64,000 nt of DNA from Weissella oryzae SG25. Lineage in GTDB: Bacteria > Bacillota > Bacilli > Lactobacillales > Lactobacillaceae. The translations under genes were made by a program, and so were the position numbers. Below are positions 52,439-61,586 of the stretch, in pieces. The stretch covers positions 186,001-250,000 of the forward strand of contig NZ_DF820484.1 in assembly GCF_000691805.2 (NCBI RefSeq), given 5' to 3'. Numbering within the stretch: the first letter of the stretch is position 1; the number at the start of each line of letters is the position of its first letter. The notes under the pieces were generated by a model, which searched no databases, had not been told where the DNA came from, and saw nothing but the letters and a program-made list of their open reading frames with translations.

Positions 52439-52729
52439 TTAAAATCCAAAACTCTTAGCGTCTTGTTGGTCACGCTCTTGAACTGTTTGTGCGTATTGAT
52501 TCAACTGTTGATTAATATTCGATAGCAATTCTTCAAACTGATTAACTTGCTTTTCCAATTGTGCATATTGTTGCAAATATGACTGGAAAGCTTGTCCTTG
52601 CCATTCGGAAGCAATTTGGTCATTCATTGACTTAACTTGTTGCTTGGCTGCTTCAATTTGGTCCCGTGCCTGTGTATAAACCTTTGCTTGTTGAATCAAC
52701 GTCTCCGGTGTTACTGAAATTTGTGCCAT
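52439..52729 (-). CDS. esxA: WXG100 protein EsxA, copy 2
   Basis: 96 residues, identical in protein sequence to the copy at 25516-25806 (WQG motif in ASEWQGQAF). The genes differ only at scattered synonymous sites. GAGGGG lies 9 nt before the ATG at 52729. In most T7SSb loci esxA precedes esaA; here this copy lies downstream of essC, at the head of the effector genes, with its own promoter. Confidence 0.93.
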   Translation of the reverse strand: MAQISVTPETLIQQAKVYTQARDQIEAAKQQVKSMNDQIASEWQGQAFQSYLQQYAQLEKQVNQFEELLSNINQQLNQYAQTVQERDQQDAKSFGF

Positions 52730-52796
52730 TATTTCCCCTCTTGTTAAAAACCAATTCTTCATTATTTGCTCATCATTTAACTAACTCACTTTAGAT

Positions 52797-52825
52797 ATAA
52801 TATCATGTCAGCTAAATTTATTCAA
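52797..52825 (-). promoter_or_regulatory. Promoter of esxA copy 2
   Basis: On the minus strand TTGAAT (52820-52825), 17-bp spacer, TATTAT (52797-52802); same boxes and spacing as copy 1. Confidence 0.65.
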
Positions 52826-53265
52826 TTGGAATACAAAGAGAATAATTGAATCACTTTAAAAAATGTTTTAATTATTGTTTTTACAAAAATAACAGTTGTT
52901 AACATCGTAATGAATTACGCCATCTCCCTTTATATTTATTCTTAGTCAAAAATAAAAGGTCACTCCATCTTCCAAAACATTAATTTCCTAACTCACTAAA
53001 ATAACTTACAAAATTTGAAACATTGTTCCACATGAAACCCTCAAGTTTCAAATACTAATTCACAAATAAAACTGGGTAACTCTCTTAGTCCATCTATTTC
53101 AAATTTTATTCTTAGCTCCTTAAAACCATGATATTTCTAATGCTCTGTACAATAATTAAAATATCCTGCCATAACCACATAACTTCAATCTAAAACCTCG
53201 CTTATCCTAGTTCAAAACCTCCTACCATAGATTTACCTATCCTCTCCATTACAGCGCTAGAAAAA
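52826..53265. other. AT-rich non-coding stretch
   Basis: About 440 bp without a credible gene on either strand. The only item seen is a degenerate parS-like sequence at 53024-53039 (TGTTCCACATGAAACC, two changes from consensus). It could be relic DNA from effector turnover. Confidence 0.5.
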
Positions 53266-53269
53266 TAAA

Positions 53270-53297
53270 AAATCCGACTAAATCAATAGTCGGATTT
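53270..53297 (-). terminator. Terminator of the 303-residue membrane protein gene
   Basis: Stem AAATCCGACTA / TAGTCGGATTT followed on the minus strand by TTTT. Confidence 0.8.
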
Positions 53298-53304
53298 CTC
53301 ATTC

Positions 53305-54216
53305 TTATTGCGATTCAAACCGTTCTTCTGGGTTCTTCAAATTCTTATAATCCATATTCATCTTAGAAATTAGTTTTTGTGAATCGTCCTTAAAAGAACC
53401 ATACATCATTCCACCGCTCATACTAATAATCGTCTGCCACTGTACATTCTTCATAGTCGTTTCAGCTGCAGTCATGCCATCAGGAACTTGCGCATATTGC
53501 ATTGTATACTGACCATCATTGCCTATAACGTATCGGTAAGTGTGTTCTGCCCAATTACTCAAACCATCATTAACATTTGTAAAGTATATATAACCGTTAC
53601 TACCAAGGTAGACTTCAAAATTTGCTCCTGAAATGGGAACTTTATCATGATCTGAAGCCCAAGCATAATAAAGCATTACAGCGAGTTGCTGCTTCTCACT
53701 CGCTTTTTCAAAATCCTCATCGTCCTTCTTATTCGTATATTTAATTTCCTGTGCTTGCGTAACCAAAGCCTTGCTAGCATTTTGATACTTCTTACTATCA
53801 GCATACTTAATTGCTAACTTTTTAAGGGAGTATACATGTGGCGCTTCATAGTCTGACGTTTTTACGTTCATCATATAGACAAACAACTTATCCTTGTCCC
53901 AACGTATTTTAGCAGAACTAATCGTATACTCAGATGAGCTCACCTTACTAAACACTACATACTTATTTTCTTTAGTTATATCCGTATCATATGTTATATG
54001 TTTACCCTGTGCATCATTCACTTGGGGCTTTAGATAACTCATCTCAAGTGCACCCAATGTAAGTTTTTGTTTGCTAGTTAGTTGCTTATAATCAGTATTT
54101 AAATGATTGCTTCCCACTTCTTTAGGTCTTGAGCTTATGTAAAAATACAATACTCCCCCTACTACAACTAATATTACTAACCCAATTAATAAACTAAACA
54201 ACTTTTTCTTCTTCAC
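53305..54216 (-). CDS. Membrane-anchored protein of unknown function in the T7SS locus
   Basis: 303 residues: one N-terminal membrane helix (about residues 7-29) behind a KKKK start, then an extracytoplasmic domain with LTSKQKLTLGALEMSYLKPQ, a Lys-rich centre and an aromatic, beta-rich second half. The LTSKQK...LGAL pattern is common in lactobacillal surface proteins of unknown role. It stands alone between essC-side and esxA-side genes with its own terminator. It could be a T7SS accessory or an unrelated cell-envelope protein. Confidence 0.6.
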   Translation of the reverse strand: MKKKKLFSLLIGLVILVVVGGVLYFYISSRPKEVGSNHLNTDYKQLTSKQKLTLGALEMSYLKPQVNDAQGKHITYDTDITKENKYVVFSKVSSSEYTISSAKIRWDKDKLFVYMMNVKTSDYEAPHVYSLKKLAIKYADSKKYQNASKALVTQAQEIKYTNKKDDEDFEKASEKQQLAVMLYYAWASDHDKVPISGANFEVYLGSNGYIYFTNVNDGLSNWAEHTYRYVIGNDGQYTMQYAQVPDGMTAAETTMKNVQWQTIISMSGGMMYGSFKDDSQKLISKMNMDYKNLKNPEERFESQ

Positions 54217-54510
54217 AATTGTATAATCCCATTCCTAATATTCTATAACGTTTAGTATATCAGTTATATTAATTTATATCACTAACCATCCTCAAGTGTA
54301 ACTCACTGGCTTTTGAGTTTACTCACTTCTCAAAACTACATTTAGTCCAAAATTTCCACCTTTTCTCTGGAATTATAGTATTATCCCTATACACCATTTC
54401 AAAATATTACTCGCCTCAGCACTCTAAAGACCAACTAACAATACTTTTAACGTAATACCATTTAATTCATTTATTATATATGAGCTAATTTTAATAGCTT
54501 GCTTTAAGTA
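54217..54510. other. Non-coding stretch upstream of the 303-residue gene
   Basis: About 290 bp, AT-rich, no gene on either strand; presumably holds the promoter of the gene at 53305-54216. Confidence 0.4.
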
Positions 54511-54544
54511 AAAAAATGACCATTAAGAAATTTCTTAATGGTCA
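54511..54544 (-). terminator. Terminator of the T7SS core operon
   Basis: 13-bp stem TGACCATTAAGAA / TTCTTAATGGTCA with a short loop, followed by TTTTTTT on the minus strand; it ends the transcript that carries esaA to the 177-residue protein gene. Confidence 0.85.
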
Positions 54545-54555
54545 CTCAGTATTTA

Positions 54556-54571
54556 TGTTTCATGTGGAACA
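54556..54571. other. Degenerate parS-like site
   Basis: TGTTTCATGTGGAACA, two changes from the consensus, between the terminator and the stop of the gene at 54582. Confidence 0.4.
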
Positions 54572-54581
54572 GAAACGCAAT

Positions 54582-55115
54582 TTAAAATATAGCTATCACA
54601 CTAACAACCACACCTGCAACGGTTGCCATTGTAATAATTGAATTAAGTCTTGCTGCATTAGAATTATTGACTTCTGCCTGATTCTCCGCATTTCTTCGTT
54701 GCTGCTCTTGTTCAACTGCAAGAAGCCCTCGCCGTCTAATGTAAAAGAATACTCTTTCTTGGTCAACATTCTTAATATCTATTTCACTGTCTTCACTATA
54801 TCCTATTTTACTAAAATCTGTTTTATGTTTATCTACTTCAATATAACCATACTGAAGTAGATGTTTAATAATTGTTCGATAAAAATTGACGCCTGATTTT
54901 TTTGCATATAAATTTCTTTCACGATATGGCCAGACCAGCATTTTATTTATATGCCTTGTTCTATTTATATAACTTTTTTCCATAAGTAATTCTTTCATAG
55001 AAACTGATACACCAAATTTCTCATGGGGATTTTTCTGTATTAAATAGAACATCTCCAAAACGTATAATTCATCAGCTGTCAATTCGCCAACATTTTCTTG
55101 AATTGTATTATTCAT
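54582..55115 (-). CDS. Tail-anchored protein of unknown function downstream of essC
   Basis: 177 residues: soluble helical N-terminal 130 residues (VGELTADELYVLEMFYLI, then a winged-helix-like part with IIKHLLQYGYIEVD and RRRGLLAVEQE), a Gln/Asn-rich linker, and one membrane helix at the very C-terminus (ITMATVAGVVVSVIAIF). It lies 43 nt after essC on the same transcript, before the core terminator, so it is a candidate local T7SS accessory. No family recognised. Confidence 0.55.
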   Translation of the reverse strand: MNNTIQENVGELTADELYVLEMFYLIQKNPHEKFGVSVSMKELLMEKSYINRTRHINKMLVWPYRERNLYAKKSGVNFYRTIIKHLLQYGYIEVDKHKTDFSKIGYSEDSEIDIKNVDQERVFFYIRRRGLLAVEQEQQRRNAENQAEVNNSNAARLNSIITMATVAGVVVSVIAIF

Positions 55116-55158
55116 TAATATTTCACCTTTATTGTCAGAATGGTAAGCTCATAAAAAA

Positions 55159-58100
55159 CTAGTGCTCACCACCGGGCAACATAATCCGTGAGGTATGTCG
55201 TCCATTAAAGTAGTTCGTCTGGTCTTCTGGAACCTCTGGCTCATTAAAGTTGGACTTAACCTTAACGTACTTTTGGTCATTCAATTTTGAGCCAACCAAA
55301 CCAGCCCGCACAATGCGCTTCAAGTAATTCGAAGCTTCATTCATATCAAAGTCCAAAGCACTCTTCTCTGCTTGAATAATTAAATGAATATTGCTCTCTT
55401 TAACGTGTTTAATAATCTTATTGAAAAAGGCTTCTGAGGGCATCGTCTGCATTGTAAACTCCTTCCAACTAGGGAAGTACCAAATTGCTGATGAATTGCC
55501 CTCTGCTTGCATAATTCGATTATCAACAGCCATTGCAAGGTTTGGCAAAACTTCACTAAATTTGTCAGCCTTCAAGACCTGAGTAAACCTAGCGTCATCT
55601 TCAGCAAACTGATCAGCTGCATCAAAAATGTATACTTCCGCTTGGTTCTCACTTTGTAATTGCGCCAAATCCTCAATGACAATTGGTGTTAATAGCTCAG
55701 CCTGGGTTGGCGTCTCATTAACAATTAAGAAGAAATCATCCTGCTCAGGTTGATAACCAACAATTTCAGTTGTTTCAACGTCCATCCCCATTGGAAGATT
55801 ACCAAGGGTTAACTGCTTTTTAACTGCCGGTAGCGCATAGAAATCCCTAACTGATAACTCAGTTGGTAGCATTGGCACACCACTTGGCCGGTCACCTGAC
55901 CAGGCTGCATCCATTGCCTTAATCTCATTCTCCATCGCGTTCATACGCTCCAAATCAGCTTCACCCTCAGCCGGTAAGTAAGTTTGATAACCAACTGGCT
56001 CCTCTAGCTTAATTTGCGCTCTTCCAATTATCTCTTGTTGTAGAATTGCGTCATTACCAATCAAGCTACGCGCTGATGTATCGTCCACTAAGTAATAAAC
56101 TAGTAGATTTGGCATATTCGACATCATCGAAATCTTAAAGGTATTTTCACGCAGAGCCGTTGTGATGAAATACATTCCTACATTGGCACCCTCACGAAGT
56201 AATTGATTGAAAATTGGTTCAAGCCGATCTTCTAAATCACTTTCCCGTAAGGCATCATAGGCATCAACAACTGTGACAATAACTGGTAACTGCTGACCAG
56301 TTTTACTCTCATACTGTGACAGACTCGCAACTCCATCCTGTGCAAACATTGCCTTTCGTTCGTCCAAAGTTTCATGAATGCGCTTGGCAAACTTGATAAC
56401 CTTTTCCTCTTCGTCCAAACGTGCCAAATCAGCAACATGCGGTAAATTCTTAACTGGGAACAAACCATTTGTTCCAAAATCTAGCAAATTGAACTGAACT
56501 TGTTCAGGCGTATTTACCCGTGCTAAGTTCATGATAATTGTCTGTAACGCAATCGTCTTACCATAACCAGCTGAACCAAAGATCGCCGTGTGACCCATTT
56601 CTTCTAAGTCAAAGTTCAAAACCTCTTGCGCTTGTTTTGCTGGTAGGTCCATTACACCAAATGGTACCGCTAACTGCCGTTCACCATCCAACCAATGCTG
56701 CTTGAAGTCAGCGACCGGCGTGATAAGATGTTCACCCAATGGTGGCAACCAAGGCTTTTCTGGAATTGCTGCAGCATTCTCCTTAGCCAAGTCAGCAATA
56801 TAATCAACAATTGCCTCAAGTTGGGAGACTTTCTCTGCCTTATTAAGCGCCGCTGCATCCGTTTGGGCATCATCTTCATCCATGTCTGTCGCAATTAACT
56901 GACGTTGGCCTAAATCATTAACCAGCCATATCCGCTCATCGACCTTATCTTCAACAACAGCTTCTGGGTCATAAGTTGCACCTGACCAAGCACTTTGGAA
57001 TAATTCGTAAATTTCATTATTTCCAACTTGTAGATATGCTCGTCCAGGTTCGACAATACTAGCTGCATCCGGTGTTTTTAAAATTTCTTGTGAATCTTGA
57101 ACATCCTGCACTTTCAGTGCCAACTTAAAGCGTGAATTAGACCAAATTTGGTCATCAACCACCCCTGATGGCTTCTGAGTCGCCAAAATCAAATGAATTC
57201 CAAGCGACCGTCCAATACGGGCAATTGACACTAATTCAGCCATAAAGTCTGGCTCATTTGCCTTTAATTCGGCAAATTCATCCGAAATCAAAAAGAGATG
57301 CGGGATTGGCTCCGTTGGGTATTTTTGCTTATCAGGATCATCATTGGCGATGTTCTTACCCTTTTTATAAAGCTTTGCATATTTGGTAATATTATTGACG
57401 CCAAACTGATTAAACATGGCCTGACGCTTTTGTGATTCCGCACGAATTGAGGCTAACGCACGTGCCGAGGCGGCACCATCCAGATTAGTAATTGCCCCCA
57501 TTAAGTGTGGTAAATTTTGGAACAAATTGACCATTCCACCACCCTTAAAATCAATTGGCAAAAATCCAACATCTTCAGGAGCAAAGTTTACGGCCAATGA
57601 CAAAATATAACTTTGTAAAGTTTCCGACTTTCCTGAACCAGTTGTACCCGCAACCAGACCATGCGGACCATGTGCGCGTTCATGCAAGTTCAAATCAACT
57701 ACATCATCCTTCCCCCGTAAACCAAGGGGGACGGCCAATGATTTACTAGTATCGGCCTTATCCCAGCGACTAACAATGTTTAATTCCTCAATCCGTCGAA
57801 CATTGTACATATCCAAGAAAGTAACTGCTTTTGGAATCGCATTTTTTTCAACTTCAACGTGCTTTAGGTTTGCCAGACGCGTAGTCAATTCACCAACTGT
57901 TGTGTTCTTTGGTAACTGCAATGGCTTGAAATTAATCTCACGTAATTTCTGATCTTCAGTGATCAACTCAGCCGCAGCATTTGAAGTATATTCAACCATA
58001 GTTGTTACCGTTTCTGGTAACATCGCCCGATCTTCCTTCCCCCAAATAACTGACACACCATATTGGTTCATATCTTCAGCTAAAAACTCATTTAGCCCGT

Positions 58101-59655
58101 GTCCAGCAAGCCAGGAACTATCCAAGATTACTAAGACATATTGCACTGCAAATTGCGGTAAGTCGCGTCCAGCTTCCCGTACCAGTTGACGACGCTTGTT
58201 TAACAACTGGTAAAACGAGCCTAAGACCATATCACGTGATTGTGCGTTATGAATGATTCCACGTAAATTCAATTCTTGCATTTGAAAATGAGGTAACCAG
58301 CGCCAATCAGCCCAATCGCTATCGTAGCTTTGTTCCGGCACCAAGGCGATAAACTGAACATCGCGATAAGAATGGAAAGTCGCAATTTGCAATAAAGTCG
58401 TTGTAACCGCGTTCTTCAAAATCGGATAAACACCGACCAAACCGACTGTCTGATTACGTAATGTAGTACTAATTGGCATATTATCTAATTGGCGATACTG
58501 GCTAACTAAATCCAAAGCACTTCGTTCTAAGTCATCCTTTGGATCACCTTCCAACTTGAAGTCAATTGTATAAGAGGCGGCAACATTTCCTTTACCCAAA
58601 GAGAAGTTTAAATAATCTTTATTGTCAGCTGTTTTTTCATAAATTCGCGAATCATAATTTTCAATTAACTCGGCTAATTCACCCATATCAGGGTATTGGT
58701 ACTCTTCGGCATGCCTTTGAACTTTTGCAGCTTCTTTTAGCTCAACTGATTTTTGCAAAAGGTAGTGCTGGTAACGGTCAAGGCGATCCTCTTTGGCCAT
58801 TTTATCAAGCTTCTTATTCTTAAAATAAGATGCGCTTGTTAAACCTGCCGTGAAGATTCCAGCTCCTCCCATCCCCAATGACAATAATGGGTTACGACCA
58901 GACATTACCGCCATCAAACCACTCATTGCAAACATTCCTAATGGTGGTAAAATTGTGCGCATTAACTCACCCTTTTGACCTGGTTGTTCTGCCTCAGGTA
59001 ATGCTAATGCAATCTCATTGGTTGGCTTCGTATATATAATTCTTGGCGACCTACGGTAATCAGGAAACTCAACGGGATAAGTTGGCTCGTACTTAGTCTC
59101 ACGCAATTCCGTTTCATCTAAGGCAAAATCATTCCAGATTCCAGTCAGTTTTAATTGGTCTTTTGCTCGCTCGATTAAAATACCATTCACTAATAAACGA
59201 GTTCCAACAACAAAGTCACCTGTCAGCTCAGCGACGCGCTGGTTATTCACGAACACAGCCTCACCACGGCTATATACGCTAAAGGTCAAGCCTTGCGCAT
59301 CTTTGCTAATAATCGCCATACTATTGCCAGCCGCCGTCTTAATCGTTGCATGTTCATCACTATTAACCGTCATCGTTTGACTTGGTAAGTTCGTCGTGAT
59401 TGTTATAAGTTCCGTATGGTCCTTAATTAAAAGAGAGTCATTTATTGGTAGCTCACTAGTCAATTGCTGGCCATTTATATCAATTACGTTATTATCGCTT
59501 AATTGATAGGTTGGCTTCGTTCTTGATAGTTCACCATGTTCAAAGTGATCGGTTAGATAAAATACATCTAACTTAACATCCGCCTTACTAAGAATCTGAT
59601 CATCAATATTAGCTACATCAGGAAATGCTGCTGACTCATTACTTTTCAACGCCAT
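55159..59655 (-). CDS. essC: T7SSb coupling ATPase EssC
   Basis: 1498 residues. N-terminal region (1-200) holds the two FHA-like domains; two membrane helices near residues 225-275; then three FtsK/SpoIIIE-type domains. D1 has Walker A GTTGSGKSE near residue 670 and Walker B LFLISDEFAEL near 795; D2 has GSAGYGKT near 1025 and a Walker B at about 1125; the third has no P-loop at the expected place (NETPTQAELL). EssC drives substrate export and recognises effectors. It overlaps essB by 17 nt. Confidence 0.95.
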   Translation of the reverse strand: MALKSNESAAFPDVANIDDQILSKADVKLDVFYLTDHFEHGELSRTKPTYQLSDNNVIDINGQQLTSELPINDSLLIKDHTELITITTNLPSQTMTVNSDEHATIKTAAGNSMAIISKDAQGLTFSVYSRGEAVFVNNQRVAELTGDFVVGTRLLVNGILIERAKDQLKLTGIWNDFALDETELRETKYEPTYPVEFPDYRRSPRIIYTKPTNEIALALPEAEQPGQKGELMRTILPPLGMFAMSGLMAVMSGRNPLLSLGMGGAGIFTAGLTSASYFKNKKLDKMAKEDRLDRYQHYLLQKSVELKEAAKVQRHAEEYQYPDMGELAELIENYDSRIYEKTADNKDYLNFSLGKGNVAASYTIDFKLEGDPKDDLERSALDLVSQYRQLDNMPISTTLRNQTVGLVGVYPILKNAVTTTLLQIATFHSYRDVQFIALVPEQSYDSDWADWRWLPHFQMQELNLRGIIHNAQSRDMVLGSFYQLLNKRRQLVREAGRDLPQFAVQYVLVILDSSWLAGHGLNEFLAEDMNQYGVSVIWGKEDRAMLPETVTTMVEYTSNAAAELITEDQKLREINFKPLQLPKNTTVGELTTRLANLKHVEVEKNAIPKAVTFLDMYNVRRIEELNIVSRWDKADTSKSLAVPLGLRGKDDVVDLNLHERAHGPHGLVAGTTGSGKSETLQSYILSLAVNFAPEDVGFLPIDFKGGGMVNLFQNLPHLMGAITNLDGAASARALASIRAESQKRQAMFNQFGVNNITKYAKLYKKGKNIANDDPDKQKYPTEPIPHLFLISDEFAELKANEPDFMAELVSIARIGRSLGIHLILATQKPSGVVDDQIWSNSRFKLALKVQDVQDSQEILKTPDAASIVEPGRAYLQVGNNEIYELFQSAWSGATYDPEAVVEDKVDERIWLVNDLGQRQLIATDMDEDDAQTDAAALNKAEKVSQLEAIVDYIADLAKENAAAIPEKPWLPPLGEHLITPVADFKQHWLDGERQLAVPFGVMDLPAKQAQEVLNFDLEEMGHTAIFGSAGYGKTIALQTIIMNLARVNTPEQVQFNLLDFGTNGLFPVKNLPHVADLARLDEEEKVIKFAKRIHETLDERKAMFAQDGVASLSQYESKTGQQLPVIVTVVDAYDALRESDLEDRLEPIFNQLLREGANVGMYFITTALRENTFKISMMSNMPNLLVYYLVDDTSARSLIGNDAILQQEIIGRAQIKLEEPVGYQTYLPAEGEADLERMNAMENEIKAMDAAWSGDRPSGVPMLPTELSVRDFYALPAVKKQLTLGNLPMGMDVETTEIVGYQPEQDDFFLIVNETPTQAELLTPIVIEDLAQLQSENQAEVYIFDAADQFAEDDARFTQVLKADKFSEVLPNLAMAVDNRIMQAEGNSSAIWYFPSWKEFTMQTMPSEAFFNKIIKHVKESNIHLIIQAEKSALDFDMNEASNYLKRIVRAGLVGSKLNDQKYVKVKSNFNEPEVPEDQTNYFNGRHTSRIMLPGGEH

Positions 59656-60802
59656 CAGTGCTTCCCCCTAACTGCTTAACGTACTTGTTAATCTGTTCTT
59701 TATACGTAGCCAACAATTCTTGCTTCTTATTTCCTGACATCTTAGTATTTGCCTGCGTACTATCGTAAAGCTTGGTATAGGCATGCAAAATCAATTGGTC
59801 ATCACCGACATTTTTCGCCAAACTCAAAGCCTTATCAAAATCGCCACGGCCTAGGTATATCCAATACAACAAGATATTTGTTTCTGTACGTTGCGAAAGA
59901 TTATTCAAAACGATTTTTTTCTGTGCTGAAGTCAAAGAATCTAAATTGACATAGCTAGCAGCCAAAACATACTGCGCTGATTTAGGTAATGATTCAGGTT
60001 GATCATTTTCTAGAGTTTTAGTTGTCCCATCATAATCATTAGTCATAAAATCGGCTTGACTTGCGATTACGCGTTCTTGTTTAGGTCCCACCTCAATCCC
60101 TTGATAAACTGCATAACTACCAACTGCCACAACAACCGCAATTGCGAGCATAAAGCCATACTTATATAGCTTAAAGGTGGCTTTCTTAACAAGCTCCTTA
60201 GAACTTTCTTGTTCGTTTAATGTAATCTGTAAGTGATTATCAACCAACGTCCGCAATTCATCCAATGAAGCTGCATTCAAAATAGCCCGGCTGAATGTAT
60301 CACGGACAACTTTTGCATCACCCATTGCATCTTCAAAGGTCAATTTTGAATTTAAAATTGAAGCTACCAAGGCCCGCAAAGCGGCCAAATCTGCAACATC
60401 ACTATTTTGCATTGGCACCCAAAGGTCACGCCAACCACGATGCGCAACCTTAAGGTCACCAGCTACCACAAATAAATTAATTGGATTCAAAACTGGAATA
60501 AGATCACTATTAAAATAATCCCCTAACTTAATTGCCTTTTGGGCCAACCGTAAACGCTCAACCATACTCTGTTTTGCAAGTGCGTGGTGCAAGGACACCG
60601 CACCCTTTGGTAGCTCATACGCAAAATAAAGTTGGCTATCTTTAATTTGTCCTTTTCCTGCAATAAATGTCGAATTAGTAGAAACCAAGCTGTCTAGCAT
60701 TGCTTCTGATATATCACGGTATTGGCTTGCATTTAGTACAACAGTTACTTCATTCTTTACCCGTGTAATGTCCAGTAACTCTTTTCCTACTTGAATTTCC
60801 AT
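59639..60802 (-). CDS. essB: T7SSb membrane protein EssB
   Basis: 387 residues: a cytoplasmic pseudokinase-like domain (1-205, VPMQNSDVADLAALRALVASIL), one membrane helix (about 212-232, MLAIAVVVAVGSYAVYQG) and an extracytoplasmic helical domain with QYVLAASYVNLDSLT. EssB is an essential T7SSb channel component that binds EssC. Gene order esaB-essB-essC is typical. Confidence 0.93.
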   Translation of the reverse strand: MEIQVGKELLDITRVKNEVTVVLNASQYRDISEAMLDSLVSTNSTFIAGKGQIKDSQLYFAYELPKGAVSLHHALAKQSMVERLRLAQKAIKLGDYFNSDLIPVLNPINLFVVAGDLKVAHRGWRDLWVPMQNSDVADLAALRALVASILNSKLTFEDAMGDAKVVRDTFSRAILNAASLDELRTLVDNHLQITLNEQESSKELVKKATFKLYKYGFMLAIAVVVAVGSYAVYQGIEVGPKQERVIASQADFMTNDYDGTTKTLENDQPESLPKSAQYVLAASYVNLDSLTSAQKKIVLNNLSQRTETNILLYWIYLGRGDFDKALSLAKNVGDDQLILHAYTKLYDSTQANTKMSGNKKQELLATYKEQINKYVKQLGGSTDGVEK

Positions 60803-60804
60803 CT

Positions 60805-61059
60805 TTACTTCCCAACCTCAATCTCAAACTGATCCCCATTACCAACCGGATATGCACTCAATGGCACATTCTCTGATAAACTTACTGTCTTGTTTTTAAT
60901 CCTTAACTGCCAATTTACTGGCAAATTAATCCCTAATTCTTTAAACACAGCACTCAATAATTGCTCTAAGCGTGATAATGTCACTGCGACTGGTATCGCT
61001 AAATCAACTACCTGCCCCTGGTACCAAACTCCAATATTTATGGCCGTTCCCTCAGTCAT
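60805..61059 (-). CDS. esaB: T7SSb ubiquitin-like protein EsaB/YukD
   Basis: 84 residues with a ubiquitin-like beta-grasp pattern; ends YPVGNGDQFEIEVGK, matching the YukD family. EsaB regulates or assists the secretion machine in the cytoplasm. It overlaps essA by 4 nt. Confidence 0.9.
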   Translation of the reverse strand: MTEGTAINIGVWYQGQVVDLAIPVAVTLSRLEQLLSAVFKELGINLPVNWQLRIKNKTVSLSENVPLSAYPVGNGDQFEIEVGK

Positions 61060-61586
61060 CCTAATTCCCCACTATTTTTCTTACGCCCCAAGTTACGAAT
61101 TTGTCCAGCATATTTCTGACCGATAAATACGCCAGCAACCACAACTGCTAACCCAATTAAAATCAACATTATCCTGGTTAGCCAAGTTATAAACACTTGT
61201 GTACCATAACTTACTGCTGAACCTTGCTGACTCGTTCCAGACTTATCCCAATTAACATTTTTACTTGTAAACAATGCTTTTTCACTTTGATTACTATTAA
61301 TTTGGTCATTTTGCCCTTTTGATTTAACAAAATCAGCTTTTTTCGCTGCTGCAAGTGTCTGCTCATCGGCCCGTTGGGCTTTCTTCACAATTGCCGTTTT
61401 GGCTTGCATAAACAAGTCGGGTGCAACTTGATACTCAATATTTTGATCACTAACTTTTGTTGTCCCATCAGACCCGGATAGCGCTTGATCATTCAACTCT
61501 AAGTTACCATTATCCGCATACACCGGGCTGGCAGTTAGTGCTAGTAGTAGCACAACAATAAATCCTACTCCCTTGGTCTTTTTCAT
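61056..61586 (-). CDS. essA: T7SSb membrane protein EssA
   Basis: 176 residues: N-terminal signal/anchor helix (KGVGFIVVLLLALTASPVYA), an extracytoplasmic helical region with many Lys and Asp, and a C-terminal membrane helix (ITWLTRIMLILIGLAVVVAGVF). EssA is a small core component of the T7SSb channel. It overlaps esaA by 4 nt and esaB by 4 nt. Confidence 0.9.
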   Translation of the reverse strand: MKKTKGVGFIVVLLLALTASPVYADNGNLELNDQALSGSDGTTKVSDQNIEYQVAPDLFMQAKTAIVKKAQRADEQTLAAAKKADFVKSKGQNDQINSNQSEKALFTSKNVNWDKSGTSQQGSAVSYGTQVFITWLTRIMLILIGLAVVVAGVFIGQKYAGQIRNLGRKKNSGELG

